Positions 19,143-27,869 of a DNA stretch of 64,000 nucleotides are shown here, one piece after another (position 1 is the first letter of the stretch; every line of letters begins with the position of its first letter). The notes beneath the pieces are model-generated. The model was not told the origin of the DNA. It did no database searches and worked only from the letters and a program-made list of their open reading frames with translations. The position numbers and the translations under genes were made by a program. The DNA lies in contig NZ_JAZHRT010000001.1 of assembly GCF_036924535.1 (NCBI RefSeq), forward strand, positions 3,844,001 through 3,908,000, in the 5' to 3' direction. The stretch comes from Bradyrhizobium sp. AZCC 2262. Lineage in GTDB: Bacteria; Pseudomonadota; Alphaproteobacteria; Rhizobiales; Xanthobacteraceae.

Positions 19143-20675
19143 TCGTCCGTGAAGAACCATCCAAGCGGTTGATCAAGAATCGATTTTCCGGGCGAGATTG
19201 GCTTTGAGATTGCAAGCTTTGGGGCTTTGACTGCCCAAAAGCTTGCAATTTCATTTTTGAGGATTCCGTCGAATCGCGAGCCGTGATTCCGTCATCGCAT
19301 CGGAGGGAGCGATGCGACCAAGGGAACGACGAGAGACGGGACAAGCCGATCTTCTGCGCTCGCGGCTGGACGCGATCATCGACATGGGCCACCCGCTGGT
19401 GAAGCTGGCACAGACGATCGACTGGTCGTTCCTGGAGCAGCGGTTCGGGGCGGTCTATGAGGACAAGCCGGGCCGGCCGCCATTGCCGACCCGCCTGATG
19501 GCGGGACTCGCGATCCTCAAGCACACCTACGACCTCTCTGATGAGGTGTTGTGCGAGCGCTGGGTGGAGAACCCCTATTACCAGTTCTTCTGCGGCGAGG
19601 AGTTCTTCCAGCACCGGTTGGTGTTCGATCGCTCTTCGCTGACGCGCTGGCGACAGCGGATGGGCGAGGAGAAGTTGCAGGCCTTGCTGCAGGAGAGCCT
19701 TGCGGTGGCCAGCAAGACCGAGGCGATCAAACCGGCCGATCTTAATCGGGTCATCATTGATACGACGGTGCAGCCCAAGAACGTGATGTTCCCGACCGAT
19801 GCCAGGCTGCTGAACCGCGCCCGCGAGATCCTGGTCCGGCTGGCGAAGCGATATGGTGTCAAGCTGCGCCAGTCCTATGCCAGGGTGGGCAAGTTCGCGC
19901 TGATCAAGCACCAGCGTTATGCCCACGCCAAGCAGTTCAAGCGCGCCAACAGAGCCTTGAAGAAGCTCAAAATCTATCTCGGCCGCATCATCCGCGACAT
20001 AGGCCGCAAACTCGGCGGCAACGCCGACTTGCTCGGGGGGGTCGTGTTGGAGCGCATGCTGGCGCGGGCGCGACAAGTGCTCGAGCAGAAGCAGCGCCAG
20101 CGTGGCCCGAAGCTCTACTCGCTGCACGCGCCGGAGGTGGAATGCATCGGCAAGGGCAAGGCGCACCGGCCTTACGAGTTCGGCGTCAAGGTCTCGGTCG
20201 CCACTACGCTGGCGCACGCCAAGGGCGGGCAGTTCGTGAGCCATGTGAAGGCGCTGCCCGGCAACCCCTATGACGGCCACACACTTGCAACCGTCATCCC
20301 CGAGATGGAGGCGCTGATCGGCAACACCATCGAGCGCGCGCTCCTCGACAAGGGCTATCGCGGCCACAACGCTCCGCCCGATTACAAGTTCAGGGTGTTC
20401 ATCTCAGGACAGAAGCGGCGGGTGACGCCACAGATCAAGCGCCAGCTGCGACGGCGTTCCGCCGTCGAGCCGGTCATCGGCCACCTCAAATCCGAGCACC
20501 GCATGGGCCGCAACTACCTCTGGCATCGTGAAGGCGACGCCATCAACGCCGTCCTCGCCGCCGTCGGCTATAACTTCCGCCGCCTGATCTGCTGGCTCAG
20601 GCTCTTGTTGTGGCAAATCATCGCCACCTTCCCCGGGTCAATCCAGCCTGAAAATCCAGGATTCTTCACGGCCGA
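19143..20675 (+). mobile_element. Complete IS5-like insertion sequence, 1533 bp
   Basis: The left end starts TCGTCCGTGAAGAACC; the right end, read inward on the other strand, starts TCGGCCGTGAAGAATCC, giving terminal inverted repeats matching at 13 of the first 14 bases. The direct repeat CTAATTTG flanks it on both sides (19135-19142 and 20676-20683), read as an 8-bp target duplication. One transposase gene fills most of it. A strong hairpin lies between the left end and the gene. All parts are intact, so a recent insertion is likely. The family name is inferred from the transposase. Confidence 0.85.
19210..19248. terminator. Hairpin inside the IS left end
   Basis: TTGCAAGCTTTGGGGC (19210-19225) and GCCCAAAAGCTTGCAA (19233-19248) pair at 15 of 16 positions around a 7-nt loop, followed by a T-rich run. 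It lies between the left inverted repeat and the transposase start, a place where IS elements often block transcription entering from outside. A translation-blocking role is the alternative. Confidence 0.65.
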
Positions 20676-20679
20676 CTAA
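19312..20679 (+). CDS. IS5-family DDE transposase
   Basis: A 455-residue transposase with an N-terminal DUF772-type domain (PTRLMAGLAILKHTYDLSDE) and a DDE catalytic core: Asp150 in VIIDTTVQPKN, Asp321 in GNPYDGHTL, Glu386 in AVEPVIGHLK. GGAGGGAG precedes ATG 19312. The last sense codon, GAC, straddles the right end of the element, and its stop TAA (20677-20679) lies in the duplicated target CTAATTTG, so translation termination depends on the insertion site. The gene is otherwise intact. Confidence 0.92.
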   Translation: MRPRERRETGQADLLRSRLDAIIDMGHPLVKLAQTIDWSFLEQRFGAVYEDKPGRPPLPTRLMAGLAILKHTYDLSDEVLCERWVENPYYQFFCGEEFFQHRLVFDRSSLTRWRQRMGEEKLQALLQESLAVASKTEAIKPADLNRVIIDTTVQPKNVMFPTDARLLNRAREILVRLAKRYGVKLRQSYARVGKFALIKHQRYAHAKQFKRANRALKKLKIYLGRIIRDIGRKLGGNADLLGGVVLERMLARARQVLEQKQRQRGPKLYSLHAPEVECIGKGKAHRPYEFGVKVSVATTLAHAKGGQFVSHVKALPGNPYDGHTLATVIPEMEALIGNTIERALLDKGYRGHNAPPDYKFRVFISGQKRRVTPQIKRQLRRRSAVEPVIGHLKSEHRMGRNYLWHREGDAINAVLAAVGYNFRRLICWLRLLLWQIIATFPGSIQPENPGFFTAD

Positions 20680-20727
20680 TTTGGAGAGATGGTGGGCACG
20701 GCGCTACGCGCCTTTGCCCACCCTACG
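20676..20727. repeat. Right half of the IS-split palindromic repeat
   Basis: Starts with the second CTAATTTG, then ATGGTGGGCACGGCGC and finishes TTTGCCCACCCTACG. It completes the repeat begun at 19058. It lies just beyond the 3' end of exoR (stop at 20754) on the opposite strand. Confidence 0.75.
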
Positions 20728-20753
20728 GCAGCTTCACAGATCGGCTATCGCCG

Positions 20754-21605
20754 TCAGTCCTTCTTGCCCTGCACCCAGTGCTCGAGCATCTGCAACGCCA
20801 CGGCGCGGTCCTCGTCGGAGGCCTTGGTGAAAGCGCGGTTATAGCTTTCCCGGATCCAGCTCTCGTCGGGGGCCGCATTGTCGCGCGCCAGCGTCAGCCA
20901 CATCAGGCCACGGGCGGCCTGCCGCGGCAGCCGGTCGCCGTTGAACAGCATCTGGCCGAGCATGGCCTGCGCCTGATGCTGGCCCTTCTGGGCGGCCAGA
21001 CCAAGCCAGCGCGCGCCATAGCGGAAATCGTCCCGCGAGGCGTCCGGCGTCTTCAGGTAAAGCCGCGCCAGATCGTACTGCGCGTCGGCGTTGCCGAAAT
21101 AGGACGCGGCATAGGAGAACATCTCCCGGGCGCGATCGGTGTCGGCCTTGATCTTGGAATTCGGGATGCCGTTGAGGTAGTAGCGCCCCAGCGCCACGAA
21201 GGCGTTGGCGACGATCGTCGCCTGCGGCGCAGATGGGCTGTCCTCGGCATGCGCGTTGGCGATGCGGCTGAAATATTCGAAGGCGCGCACATCGTCCTGG
21301 ATGACGCCATCGCCATCGGCATACATCCGGCCAAGCTTCCACTGCGCGACGGGATGGCCACCCTCGGCGGCGTATTGCAGCGAGTTCAGAGAGGGGGCGG
21401 CAACTGCAGTTGCCGTCGCAGTCTGCGCTGCGGGCGGGACCTTCTTCATGGCCTGGGCCGTGACGGCTTGCGCGGCGTCGGGCTGGCTGCCCATCGGCAG
21501 CGTCGCGTCCGGCTTCACCGGCGCGCCATCAAATGCGAATCCAGGAGCGGCCACCGGTGCGGCCCCCAACATCAACGCAAGAATGATACGCCTAGATGTC
21601 CGCAT
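20754..21605 (-). CDS. exoR: ExoR-like periplasmic Sel1-repeat protein
   Basis: About 283 residues from ATG 21605, with a signal peptide ([20 protein letters not shown]). The mature part holds Sel1-type repeats, for example [39 protein letters not shown] and [16 protein letters not shown]. This pattern and length resemble rhizobial ExoR, the periplasmic repressor of the ExoS-ChvI two-component system that controls exopolysaccharide and motility; the match is from memory. Its start lies 14 nt inside the end of ilvD, so it is probably translated after ilvD. No exoS or chvI gene is in the window. Confidence 0.72.
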   Translation of the reverse strand: MRTSRRIILALMLGAAPVAAPGFAFDGAPVKPDATLPMGSQPDAAQAVTAQAMKKVPPAAQTATATAVAAPSLNSLQYAAEGGHPVAQWKLGRMYADGDGVIQDDVRAFEYFSRIANAHAEDSPSAPQATIVANAFVALGRYYLNGIPNSKIKADTDRAREMFSYAASYFGNADAQYDLARLYLKTPDASRDDFRYGARWLGLAAQKGQHQAQAMLGQMLFNGDRLPRQAARGLMWLTLARDNAAPDESWIRESYNRAFTKASDEDRAVALQMLEHWVQGKKD

Positions 21606-23316
21606 AACACTGTTTCTCGTGCGCACCGCCAGGATGGGTCACAGCCCCATCCACCGCCGGCCCAACCTGTTGGGCATATTTCCACAGCGCACCCGACGTA
21701 TGATTAGTCTGTCGAGGTGCCCATTTGGTTTTACGATCTGCGAGTTCGGCGTCGGTCAATTTTACGTTAAGGACCCCGGCCTCGGCGTCGATCTCGATAA
21801 TGTCACCATTCTGCAACAGCGCGATCGGACCGCCCACAGCCGCTTCCGGCCCGACATGGCCGATGCAGAACCCGCGGGTGGCGCCGGAGAACCGGCCGTC
21901 GGTGATCAAGGCGACCTTGCCGCCCATCCCCTGCCCGGTCAGCGCCGCCGTGGTCGAGAGCATCTCCCGCATGCCAGGACCGCCGCGCGGCCCCTCGTAG
22001 CGGATCACGATGACCTCGCCTTCCTTGTAGGTCCGCTTCTGGACCGATTCGAAAGCGTCCTCTTCCCGATCGAAACAGCGGGCAGGACCGGTAAATTTCA
22101 GCTTCGACATGCCCGCGACCTTCACGATCGCACCCTCCGGAGCGAGATTACCCTTCAACCCGACAACGCCGCCTGTGACGGTGATCGGGTTGTCGGCGGA
22201 CCGCACTACATCCTGGTGCGGATTCCATTTCACGCTCTTGAGGTTTTCGGCGATCGTACGGCCCGTGACGGTGATGCAATCTCCGTGGAGGTGGCCATTG
22301 TCGAGCAGCGTCTTCATCAGAAGCGGTATGCCGCCAACCTCGAACATGTCTTTGGCAACATAACGGCCCCCTGGCTTCAAATCCGCGACATATGGTGTCT
22401 TTTTGAAGATTTCGGCGACGTCGAATAAGTCAAACTTAATGCCGCACTCATGCGCGATGGCCGGCAGGTGCAGCGCAGCATTGGTCGACCCGCCGGAGGC
22501 GGCAACGACCGCCGCGGCGTTTTCCAGCGAGCGGCGGGTGACGATATCGCGCGGCCGGATATTGGCTGCGATCAGCTCCACAACCTTCTCGCCGGCGGCG
22601 GAGCAAAACGCGTCGCGGATTTCGTAAGGCGCTGGCGCGCCGGCCGAATAGGGCAGCGCCAGCCCGATCGCCTCGGACACCGTCGCCATCGTATTGGCGG
22701 TGAATTGCGCACCGCACGCCCCTGCCGAGGGGCAGGCCACCCGCTCGATTTCGTCAAGGTCAGCGTCCGACATTTCGCCGACCGAATGCTTGCCGACGGC
22801 CTCGAACATGTCCTGCACTGTGACCTGCTGGCCACGGAAATTGCCCGGCAGGATCGAGCCGCCATAAATGAAGATCGATGGCACGTTGAGCCGGACCATC
22901 GCCATCATCATGCCCGGCAGCGACTTGTCGCAGCCGGCGAGTCCGACCAGGGCGTCATAGGCGTGGCCACGGACGGTCAGCTCGACCGAATCGGCGATGC
23001 ATTCGCGGGACGGCAGCGACGAGCGCATGCCGTCATGGCCCATGGCGATGCCGTCGGTGACGGTGATGGTGCAGAATTCGCGCGGCGTGCCGCCGGCAGC
23101 CGCGACGCCCTTCTTGACCGCCTGCGCCTGGCGCATCAGCGAGATATTGCAGGGGGCGGCCTCGTTCCAGCAGGACGCAACGCCGACGAAGGGCTGGTGG
23201 ATCTGCTGGGTGGTCAGCCCCATCGCGTAGAGATAGGACCGATGGGGGGCGCGCTCCGGCCCCTCCGTCACGTGACGGCTCGGCAATCTCTTCTTGATGT
23301 CGGTCTTGGCGTCCAT
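21592..23316 (-). CDS. ilvD: Dihydroxy-acid dehydratase
   Basis: A 574-residue IlvD/Edd-family dehydratase for valine, isoleucine and pantothenate synthesis, removing water from dihydroxy acids. Fe-S cluster cysteines fit the family: Cys56 in NEAAPCNIS, Cys129 in [11 protein letters not shown] and Cys201 in [10 protein letters not shown]. The C-terminal [21 protein letters not shown] is conserved. This is the shorter type of about 570 residues; some relatives act on sugar acids, so the pathway is inferred. It needs an Fe-S supply such as ErpA. It overlaps exoR by 14 nt. Confidence 0.9.
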   Translation of the reverse strand: MDAKTDIKKRLPSRHVTEGPERAPHRSYLYAMGLTTQQIHQPFVGVASCWNEAAPCNISLMRQAQAVKKGVAAAGGTPREFCTITVTDGIAMGHDGMRSSLPSRECIADSVELTVRGHAYDALVGLAGCDKSLPGMMMAMVRLNVPSIFIYGGSILPGNFRGQQVTVQDMFEAVGKHSVGEMSDADLDEIERVACPSAGACGAQFTANTMATVSEAIGLALPYSAGAPAPYEIRDAFCSAAGEKVVELIAANIRPRDIVTRRSLENAAAVVAASGGSTNAALHLPAIAHECGIKFDLFDVAEIFKKTPYVADLKPGGRYVAKDMFEVGGIPLLMKTLLDNGHLHGDCITVTGRTIAENLKSVKWNPHQDVVRSADNPITVTGGVVGLKGNLAPEGAIVKVAGMSKLKFTGPARCFDREEDAFESVQKRTYKEGEVIVIRYEGPRGGPGMREMLSTTAALTGQGMGGKVALITDGRFSGATRGFCIGHVGPEAAVGGPIALLQNGDIIEIDAEAGVLNVKLTDAELADRKTKWAPRQTNHTSGALWKYAQQVGPAVDGAVTHPGGAHEKQCYADI

Positions 23317-24213
23317 CCGCGGAACCTGTTTCCTCAGCCATCTCCCTGTCGGTCTCGGGAGAGCAATTTCCCGTCGCCTTCATCGGCGCTGAGGCCAATC
23401 AGCTATGAAAGAAATGGTTTCATGGAGGGGTGTGGCTAAAAAGCGGCGCAAGCAAGAGCCAGGCGGGGCGGTTAACCAAATGCCCGCCTACTGTTGCGGT
23501 CGCGCAACAATCGTGGCCCAGCAGCAACCATTATTCGGGCTAATTTGAAGCCCTGCGCCACCCACTGTGAGCAGACTTCGTCCACGGAAGCGTCGGGGGC
23601 GTTGACCAGTCACAACCTGAGGGCGATCGACAACGAAGTTTCTCCAACGCGCGAATCACCTCGCACGCCATCGTGCGACCAGACTGAATTAAGGATGGCC
23701 CGCGCGTTGCCGAGAATCGGACAACACGATTCGCACGACATTTGCAGCGCCTGATCTTTCGATCGCCGCCATTGCGCACGCCGAAGTTACAACGTCTGAC
23801 ATCAATCGTGTTCGAAAGGGATCGCGTCATTTTTGTGCGGCCGGCGCTTTCTGCGCGCGTTTTCGTCACGCGATGATGCAGCCCGCGACACGTGCGTCCA
23901 CAGCGGACTTCTTTCATACGCAAGGCAGAACAACGTCGTGCGCAATTTGTCGCAGACGTTTTTGATCGCCGTCGGAAATGAGGCGCGCGCCAAAAGATCG
24001 GCCGCACGACCGCCTTTCGCGTCACCATATTGCCCCTGCCCCGCGCAAATCCGCCGCGCGCACGTCCAGCCACCGGCCCGTTTGGCTGTTCATTCTTCGA
24101 TGCGGGTGAGGGAATCCTGCCTCACGTTCTCCCCGCGCGCATCACCTGACGATTCCCAAAACCGTGGTGGTCGTTTGTAGCTCGTGAGGCCTCTGAGTAA
24201 GAGGTTTGAATAA
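23317..24213. other. Long stretch without a supported gene
   Basis: About 900 bp between the ilvD start and the RTX gene. Short frames exist on both strands, but their composition (Arg/Cys/Ser-rich, no ribosome sites) is not protein-like. Visible structure: a hairpin TGTTGCG-GTCG-CGCAACA at 23492-23509 and, near the end, an SD-covering hairpin before the RTX start. It must hold the ilvD and RTX promoters; an unseen small RNA or long leader is possible. Confidence 0.5.
24190..24204 (+). promoter_or_regulatory. Hairpin covering the RTX gene ribosome-binding site
   Basis: CCTCT (24190-24194), loop GAGTA, AGAGG (24200-24204), extendable by two G-U pairs. AGAGG is the only good Shine-Dalgarno site for the ATG at 24214, 9 nt further on. 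Folding would hide it, so translation may be modulated. Confidence 0.4.
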
Positions 24214-25164
24214 ATGGCACGCTTTAATCTGAACGGTTTCCTCGACAATAGCCGCTTCGAGGATTTCTTCGCTAGATTTACGGGCGGTAGCTCCGGCCAT
24301 GATCACCTGAACGGCACGACAGGCGGAAACGCTTTGTTCGGAGGCTCAGGCGATGACGACGTCGCCGGCATGGCCGGCAACGACACGCTGAACGGCGGCT
24401 CCGGCGCCGACAAGATCTGGGGCGGCTCGGGCAACGACAATCTGTCAGGCGGCTCCGGCGCCGACGTTCTCATCGGCGGCTTCGGCGCCGACCGGATGGA
24501 TGGCGGTGCCGGCAACGACGTCCTGCTCAGCCGCTCGGATGCGGGTGAGATGGTCGCAGCCCAGGACGGCAAGACGCAGATCTTCGCGACTGAGACCGCT
24601 GCGTTCAAAGCCGTCAACGATACGCTGACCGGCGGCGCCGGCGGCGACACCTTCCGCTTCGAAGGCATGGTCAACGCCAAGGACGAGATCGTGGCCAAGC
24701 ACGTCGACGCCGACGGCACGATCGACTGGGTTGGCGTCACCGGCGAGAACAACGCCGTTCACGATCACTGGGTCGACGGCTTCGGCAACGATGTGATCCG
24801 GGACTTCAACCGCGCCCAGGGCGACAAGATCGAAATCTCGGCGCACACCGCCGAAGTCAAGTCGATCGAGTACAAGGACAGCAACGGCGACGGCAGGAAC
24901 GACTACAGCGTGATCACCGTCATCAGCCAGCAAGGCAATGCCGGCGCGCATGACGAGGATCTGCTCGGCACCATCACCGTCTACGGCAACCTCGTGAAGC
25001 AAAGCGATATCGCCGTTACCCAGACGGTGTATGGCGCTTACGAGAAGGTCGGCGAACTCAACGGCGCGCACTTCGAACTGGAGGACGACGGCGTGCTTCC
25101 CAATGGCGGAACGGATGGCGGCCACCACGACACAGCGACGGCGATGGCCGGCATGCACATGTAA
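24214..25164 (+). CDS. RTX-type calcium-binding secreted protein
   Basis: A 316-residue protein with about seven glycine/aspartate-rich nonapeptide repeats at residues 33-105 (for example GGSGADKIWGGSGNDNLSG), which fold as a calcium-bound beta roll. A second Ca-binding-like loop, DSNGDGRND, lies near residue 225. There is no N-terminal signal peptide, as expected for export through a type I system using a C-terminal signal, but no ABC/HlyD/TolC genes are adjacent. No catalytic domain is recognised. It is acidic and ends His/Met-rich (HHDTATAMAGMHM). A perfect hairpin terminator follows. Role unknown; surface matrix or adhesion is a guess. Confidence 0.85.
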   Translation: MARFNLNGFLDNSRFEDFFARFTGGSSGHDHLNGTTGGNALFGGSGDDDVAGMAGNDTLNGGSGADKIWGGSGNDNLSGGSGADVLIGGFGADRMDGGAGNDVLLSRSDAGEMVAAQDGKTQIFATETAAFKAVNDTLTGGAGGDTFRFEGMVNAKDEIVAKHVDADGTIDWVGVTGENNAVHDHWVDGFGNDVIRDFNRAQGDKIEISAHTAEVKSIEYKDSNGDGRNDYSVITVISQQGNAGAHDEDLLGTITVYGNLVKQSDIAVTQTVYGAYEKVGELNGAHFELEDDGVLPNGGTDGGHHDTATAMAGMHM

Positions 25165-25189
25165 ACCGAGAACAATAAGACACGATCAC

Positions 25190-25218
25190 GGACAAGGGCC
25201 GCCTCCCGGCCCTTGTCC
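25190..25218 (+). terminator. Hairpin after the RTX gene
   Basis: A perfect 11-bp stem, GGACAAGGGCC and GGCCCTTGTCC, with loop GCCTCCC, starting 25 bp after the RTX stop. There is no T tract, so it could be a weak terminator or a 3'-end stabiliser. Confidence 0.65.
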
Positions 25219-25289
25219 TCCAGCGTCCGGTGTCGATTCACTCGTCACCGGGCGCTGGACTTCGTTTACGCGATTTCTTTACACCAACC

Positions 25290-25413
25290 TTTTGCCAGGC
25301 GCCGAGCGCTTCGGGCGTGAGCTTGTCCTTTGGCGGCGCATCTGCAGACCGGGATCTTCGACTGCTTGCGCCCCGCCGGATCGTTCAGCGCATCAACGTG
25401 CGCGGCATTGAGC
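25290..25413 (-). pseudogene. Remnant of a Bug-family binding protein gene
   Basis: About 124 bp closely match the 3' part of the intact Bug gene at 32611-33579 (positions about 32670-32795), at roughly 85% identity by eye. The shared blocks include GCCAGGCGCCGAGCGCTTCG and the codons for LNAA-VDAL-DPA-RKQ. A 2-nt insertion breaks the frame after the TTTGGCGGC block. Nothing of the gene's 5' two-thirds remains. The remaining bases up to the lytic transglycosylase start at 25650 hold no supported gene. Confidence 0.75.
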
Positions 25414-25649
25414 CCGACAGGCCCGCTTCGTCCGCGGTCGAAGGCGATTCCACGCATACGCTGGAACTCTTCGGGTTCCATCTGCCTCATTTTGCACGCG
25501 TTTGTTGTGCACACGTGACACTTGCACTTCGGGCGCTGTGGTATCTTTCGAACAGTCCAGGGCCATAGGCATCACGCGATCTCTTGGTTTTGCAAGATCT
25601 CTTGGTTCTAACAGCGTTTGTGACGTGGGTTTCGCAGGGGGACCATGGA

Positions 25650-27851
25650 ATGAACCGGTGCTTGCGCTCGCTGTCTTGTTTTTTCACGCTCGCTGGGCTC
25701 GCCCTCTTCTCGACGGATGCGACCGCGCGGGCCAGCTATAAGCCACACGCCCAGAAGGCGCACGAGGCGACCAAGAAGTCGCACGCAGCGAAGGAAACTC
25801 GCTCTCAGCGCAGCGCGGCGCTCGGAAAAAATCGACACGCCAAGCACGTTTCCGCACAACGCAAGGCGAAGCGGCCGGAGGCTGCGCCTGCTCCCAAGGA
25901 GGCCATCGCTCCGCTGATGGGCGATCTTGCGCTGGTGAAAGAAGCCATCGATCTCGCACGCAAGGCAAAGACCGAAGAGGCGACAGACATAAGGAACCGG
26001 ATCGCGGATCCGGCGGCGCAAAAACTCATCGAATGGTTCATCCTGCGCCACCCGGCGACGATAGCGACTTTCAGCCGCTACGCGGCGTTCATCGCCGCTA
26101 ATCCGGAATGGCCGAGCGCGGTGTTGCTGCGCCGGCGCGCAGAGGCGCGGCTGTGGGAGCAGCGCATCGATGCGGCAACGGTTCGCGGCTTCACCGGCGA
26201 TCGGCCCACCAGTGCCAAGGGCAAGTTGGCGCTGGCGCGCGTGCTGCTCGCTGAGAGCGATCGGGACGGCGCGGCCAGGCTGGCGCGCGACGCATGGCGG
26301 TCGGACGAATTGTCGGAGCGCCTGGAGACCGATGTGCTCGAGACGTTCCGCGACCTTCTCAATCGCGATGACCACCGTGCGCGCATGGACAGGCGCATCG
26401 GCGCCAAGGACCTCGCCGGCGCGAAGCGCGCCGCGAAGCGCCTTGGCGACGACGAGCTTGCGATCGTGAAGGCTTGTGCCGCAGTCAAGGGAAAAGCCGA
26501 CAAGGCGAAGGATGCGCTCGACGATGTCGCAGTCGAGGCACGGCAGGATCTCGGCTACACCCTTTGCCGCATCCAGTGGATGCTCGCCCAAAACCGAATT
26601 GACGATGCAGCCCGCCTGATGCTGGCCGCGGCGCCCGAAACCATGGCGCTGCAGGACACCGATCAATGGTGGCGCGAGCGGCGCACGCTCGCCCGCAAGC
26701 TGCTCGATGACGGCAAGTTCCAGACCGCCTACGATGTGGTCCGCCCCGCCGCGCTGCCGGCCAATGAATACTACCGGTCCGACTTCCACTTCATGTGCGG
26801 CTGGATCGCCCTACGTTACCTCGACGACCCCGCCACCGCGGCGCGGCATTTCGCCCGCATCGATGAGGGGCAGGTCAACCCGACCGTGCTGGCGCGGGCG
26901 CACTACTGGCGCGGGCGCGCCGCCGAGTCCCTCGGCGAGAAAGATGCGATGCGCTCGAGCTATGAAGCGGCTGCACGCTATCCGACCGCCTATTACGGGC
27001 AACTCGCGCGCGCCAGACTCGGCCGCGACCAGATCGAACTGCGCGCCCCCTCACCCGTTCTCGCCTCCGCCGATGCTTCGGTCACGGACGAACGCGTGCG
27101 CGCCGCCGAGATGCTCTACGAGATCGGCGAGCGCGACGTCGTGCTCTACTTTGCCGCCGATCTCGGCGAACAAAGCGCTGATGTTGCCCTGCTCGAAGCG
27201 CTCGGCGAACTCACAGGCCGCCGCAACGATGCCCGCGCAATGCTACAGGTCGGAAAACCCTCGCTCGGCCGCGGGCTGGCGCTCGATCATTACGCCTTTC
27301 CCACCATCGGGATTCCGCCGCACCGCCAGGTTGCTCCCGAAATCGAACGCAGCGTCATCTATTCGGTGGCGCGCACCGAGAGCGCGTTCGACCAGCGCGA
27401 CAAGTCTGCGGCAAATGCGGTCGGCCTGATGCAGGTGACGCCGGAAGCGGGACGCGATACCGCAAAACGCTTCAAGGTCAGCTACGACTGGGACCGCATG
27501 GTTTCCGATCCGGTCTACAACACGCAGATGGGCGCCGCCGAACTGAGCGCGCTGCTGAGCGACTATAAGGGCAATCACATCATGACCTTTGCCGGCTACA
27601 ATGCCGGCCGGGGCCGGGTGCGGGACTGGGTCAAGGCCTATGGCGACCCGCGTGACCCCAAGGTCGATGCGGTCGACTGGGTCGAGCGCATTCCGTTTTC
27701 GGAAACGCGGAACTATGTCCAGCGGGTGATCGAGAATCTGGCGGTCTACCGCAAGCGTTTTGACAGTGACGCGGCAGTGGCGTCGAAGACCGACGCGCGC
27801 GTTGTTACGCAGGAGACGAACGCGGCGCCGGTGCCGCGCGCGGCCCAGTAA
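25650..27851 (+). CDS. Soluble lytic murein transglycosylase (GH23)
   Basis: About 733 residues from ATG 25650, with a signal peptide (LSCFFTLAGLALFSTDATA). A basic Lys/His/Ala-rich segment follows, then a long alpha-superhelical region (residues about 100-560) and a C-terminal SLT domain with the catalytic Glu in ARTESAFDQ, then ANAVGLMQVTPEAG and FAGYNAGRGRVRDW. It cleaves peptidoglycan with formation of 1,6-anhydro ends, the substrate source for NagZ recycling. Slt family assignment is strong. A two-codon frame, ATG GAA TGA (25645-25653), overlaps the start, with AGGGGGA upstream of both. Confidence 0.92.
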   Translation: MNRCLRSLSCFFTLAGLALFSTDATARASYKPHAQKAHEATKKSHAAKETRSQRSAALGKNRHAKHVSAQRKAKRPEAAPAPKEAIAPLMGDLALVKEAIDLARKAKTEEATDIRNRIADPAAQKLIEWFILRHPATIATFSRYAAFIAANPEWPSAVLLRRRAEARLWEQRIDAATVRGFTGDRPTSAKGKLALARVLLAESDRDGAARLARDAWRSDELSERLETDVLETFRDLLNRDDHRARMDRRIGAKDLAGAKRAAKRLGDDELAIVKACAAVKGKADKAKDALDDVAVEARQDLGYTLCRIQWMLAQNRIDDAARLMLAAAPETMALQDTDQWWRERRTLARKLLDDGKFQTAYDVVRPAALPANEYYRSDFHFMCGWIALRYLDDPATAARHFARIDEGQVNPTVLARAHYWRGRAAESLGEKDAMRSSYEAAARYPTAYYGQLARARLGRDQIELRAPSPVLASADASVTDERVRAAEMLYEIGERDVVLYFAADLGEQSADVALLEALGELTGRRNDARAMLQVGKPSLGRGLALDHYAFPTIGIPPHRQVAPEIERSVIYSVARTESAFDQRDKSAANAVGLMQVTPEAGRDTAKRFKVSYDWDRMVSDPVYNTQMGAAELSALLSDYKGNHIMTFAGYNAGRGRVRDWVKAYGDPRDPKVDAVDWVERIPFSETRNYVQRVIENLAVYRKRFDSDAAVASKTDARVVTQETNAAPVPRAAQ

Positions 27852-27869
27852 GTTCGCCGTACCGATAGG

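Noticed and set aside
19135..20367. A 410-codon minus-strand frame covering the IS
   Set aside because: It is antisense to the DDE transposase, which has intact catalytic motifs; the shadow has no recognisable domain.
23540..24073. A 177-codon minus-strand frame in the non-coding stretch
   Set aside because: No ribosome site, Arg/Cys/Ser-rich composition and no motif; treated as chance.
24325..24540. Tandem DNA repeats as a possible CRISPR array
   Set aside because: The periodicity is the 27-bp codon pattern of RTX nonapeptides within an open frame.
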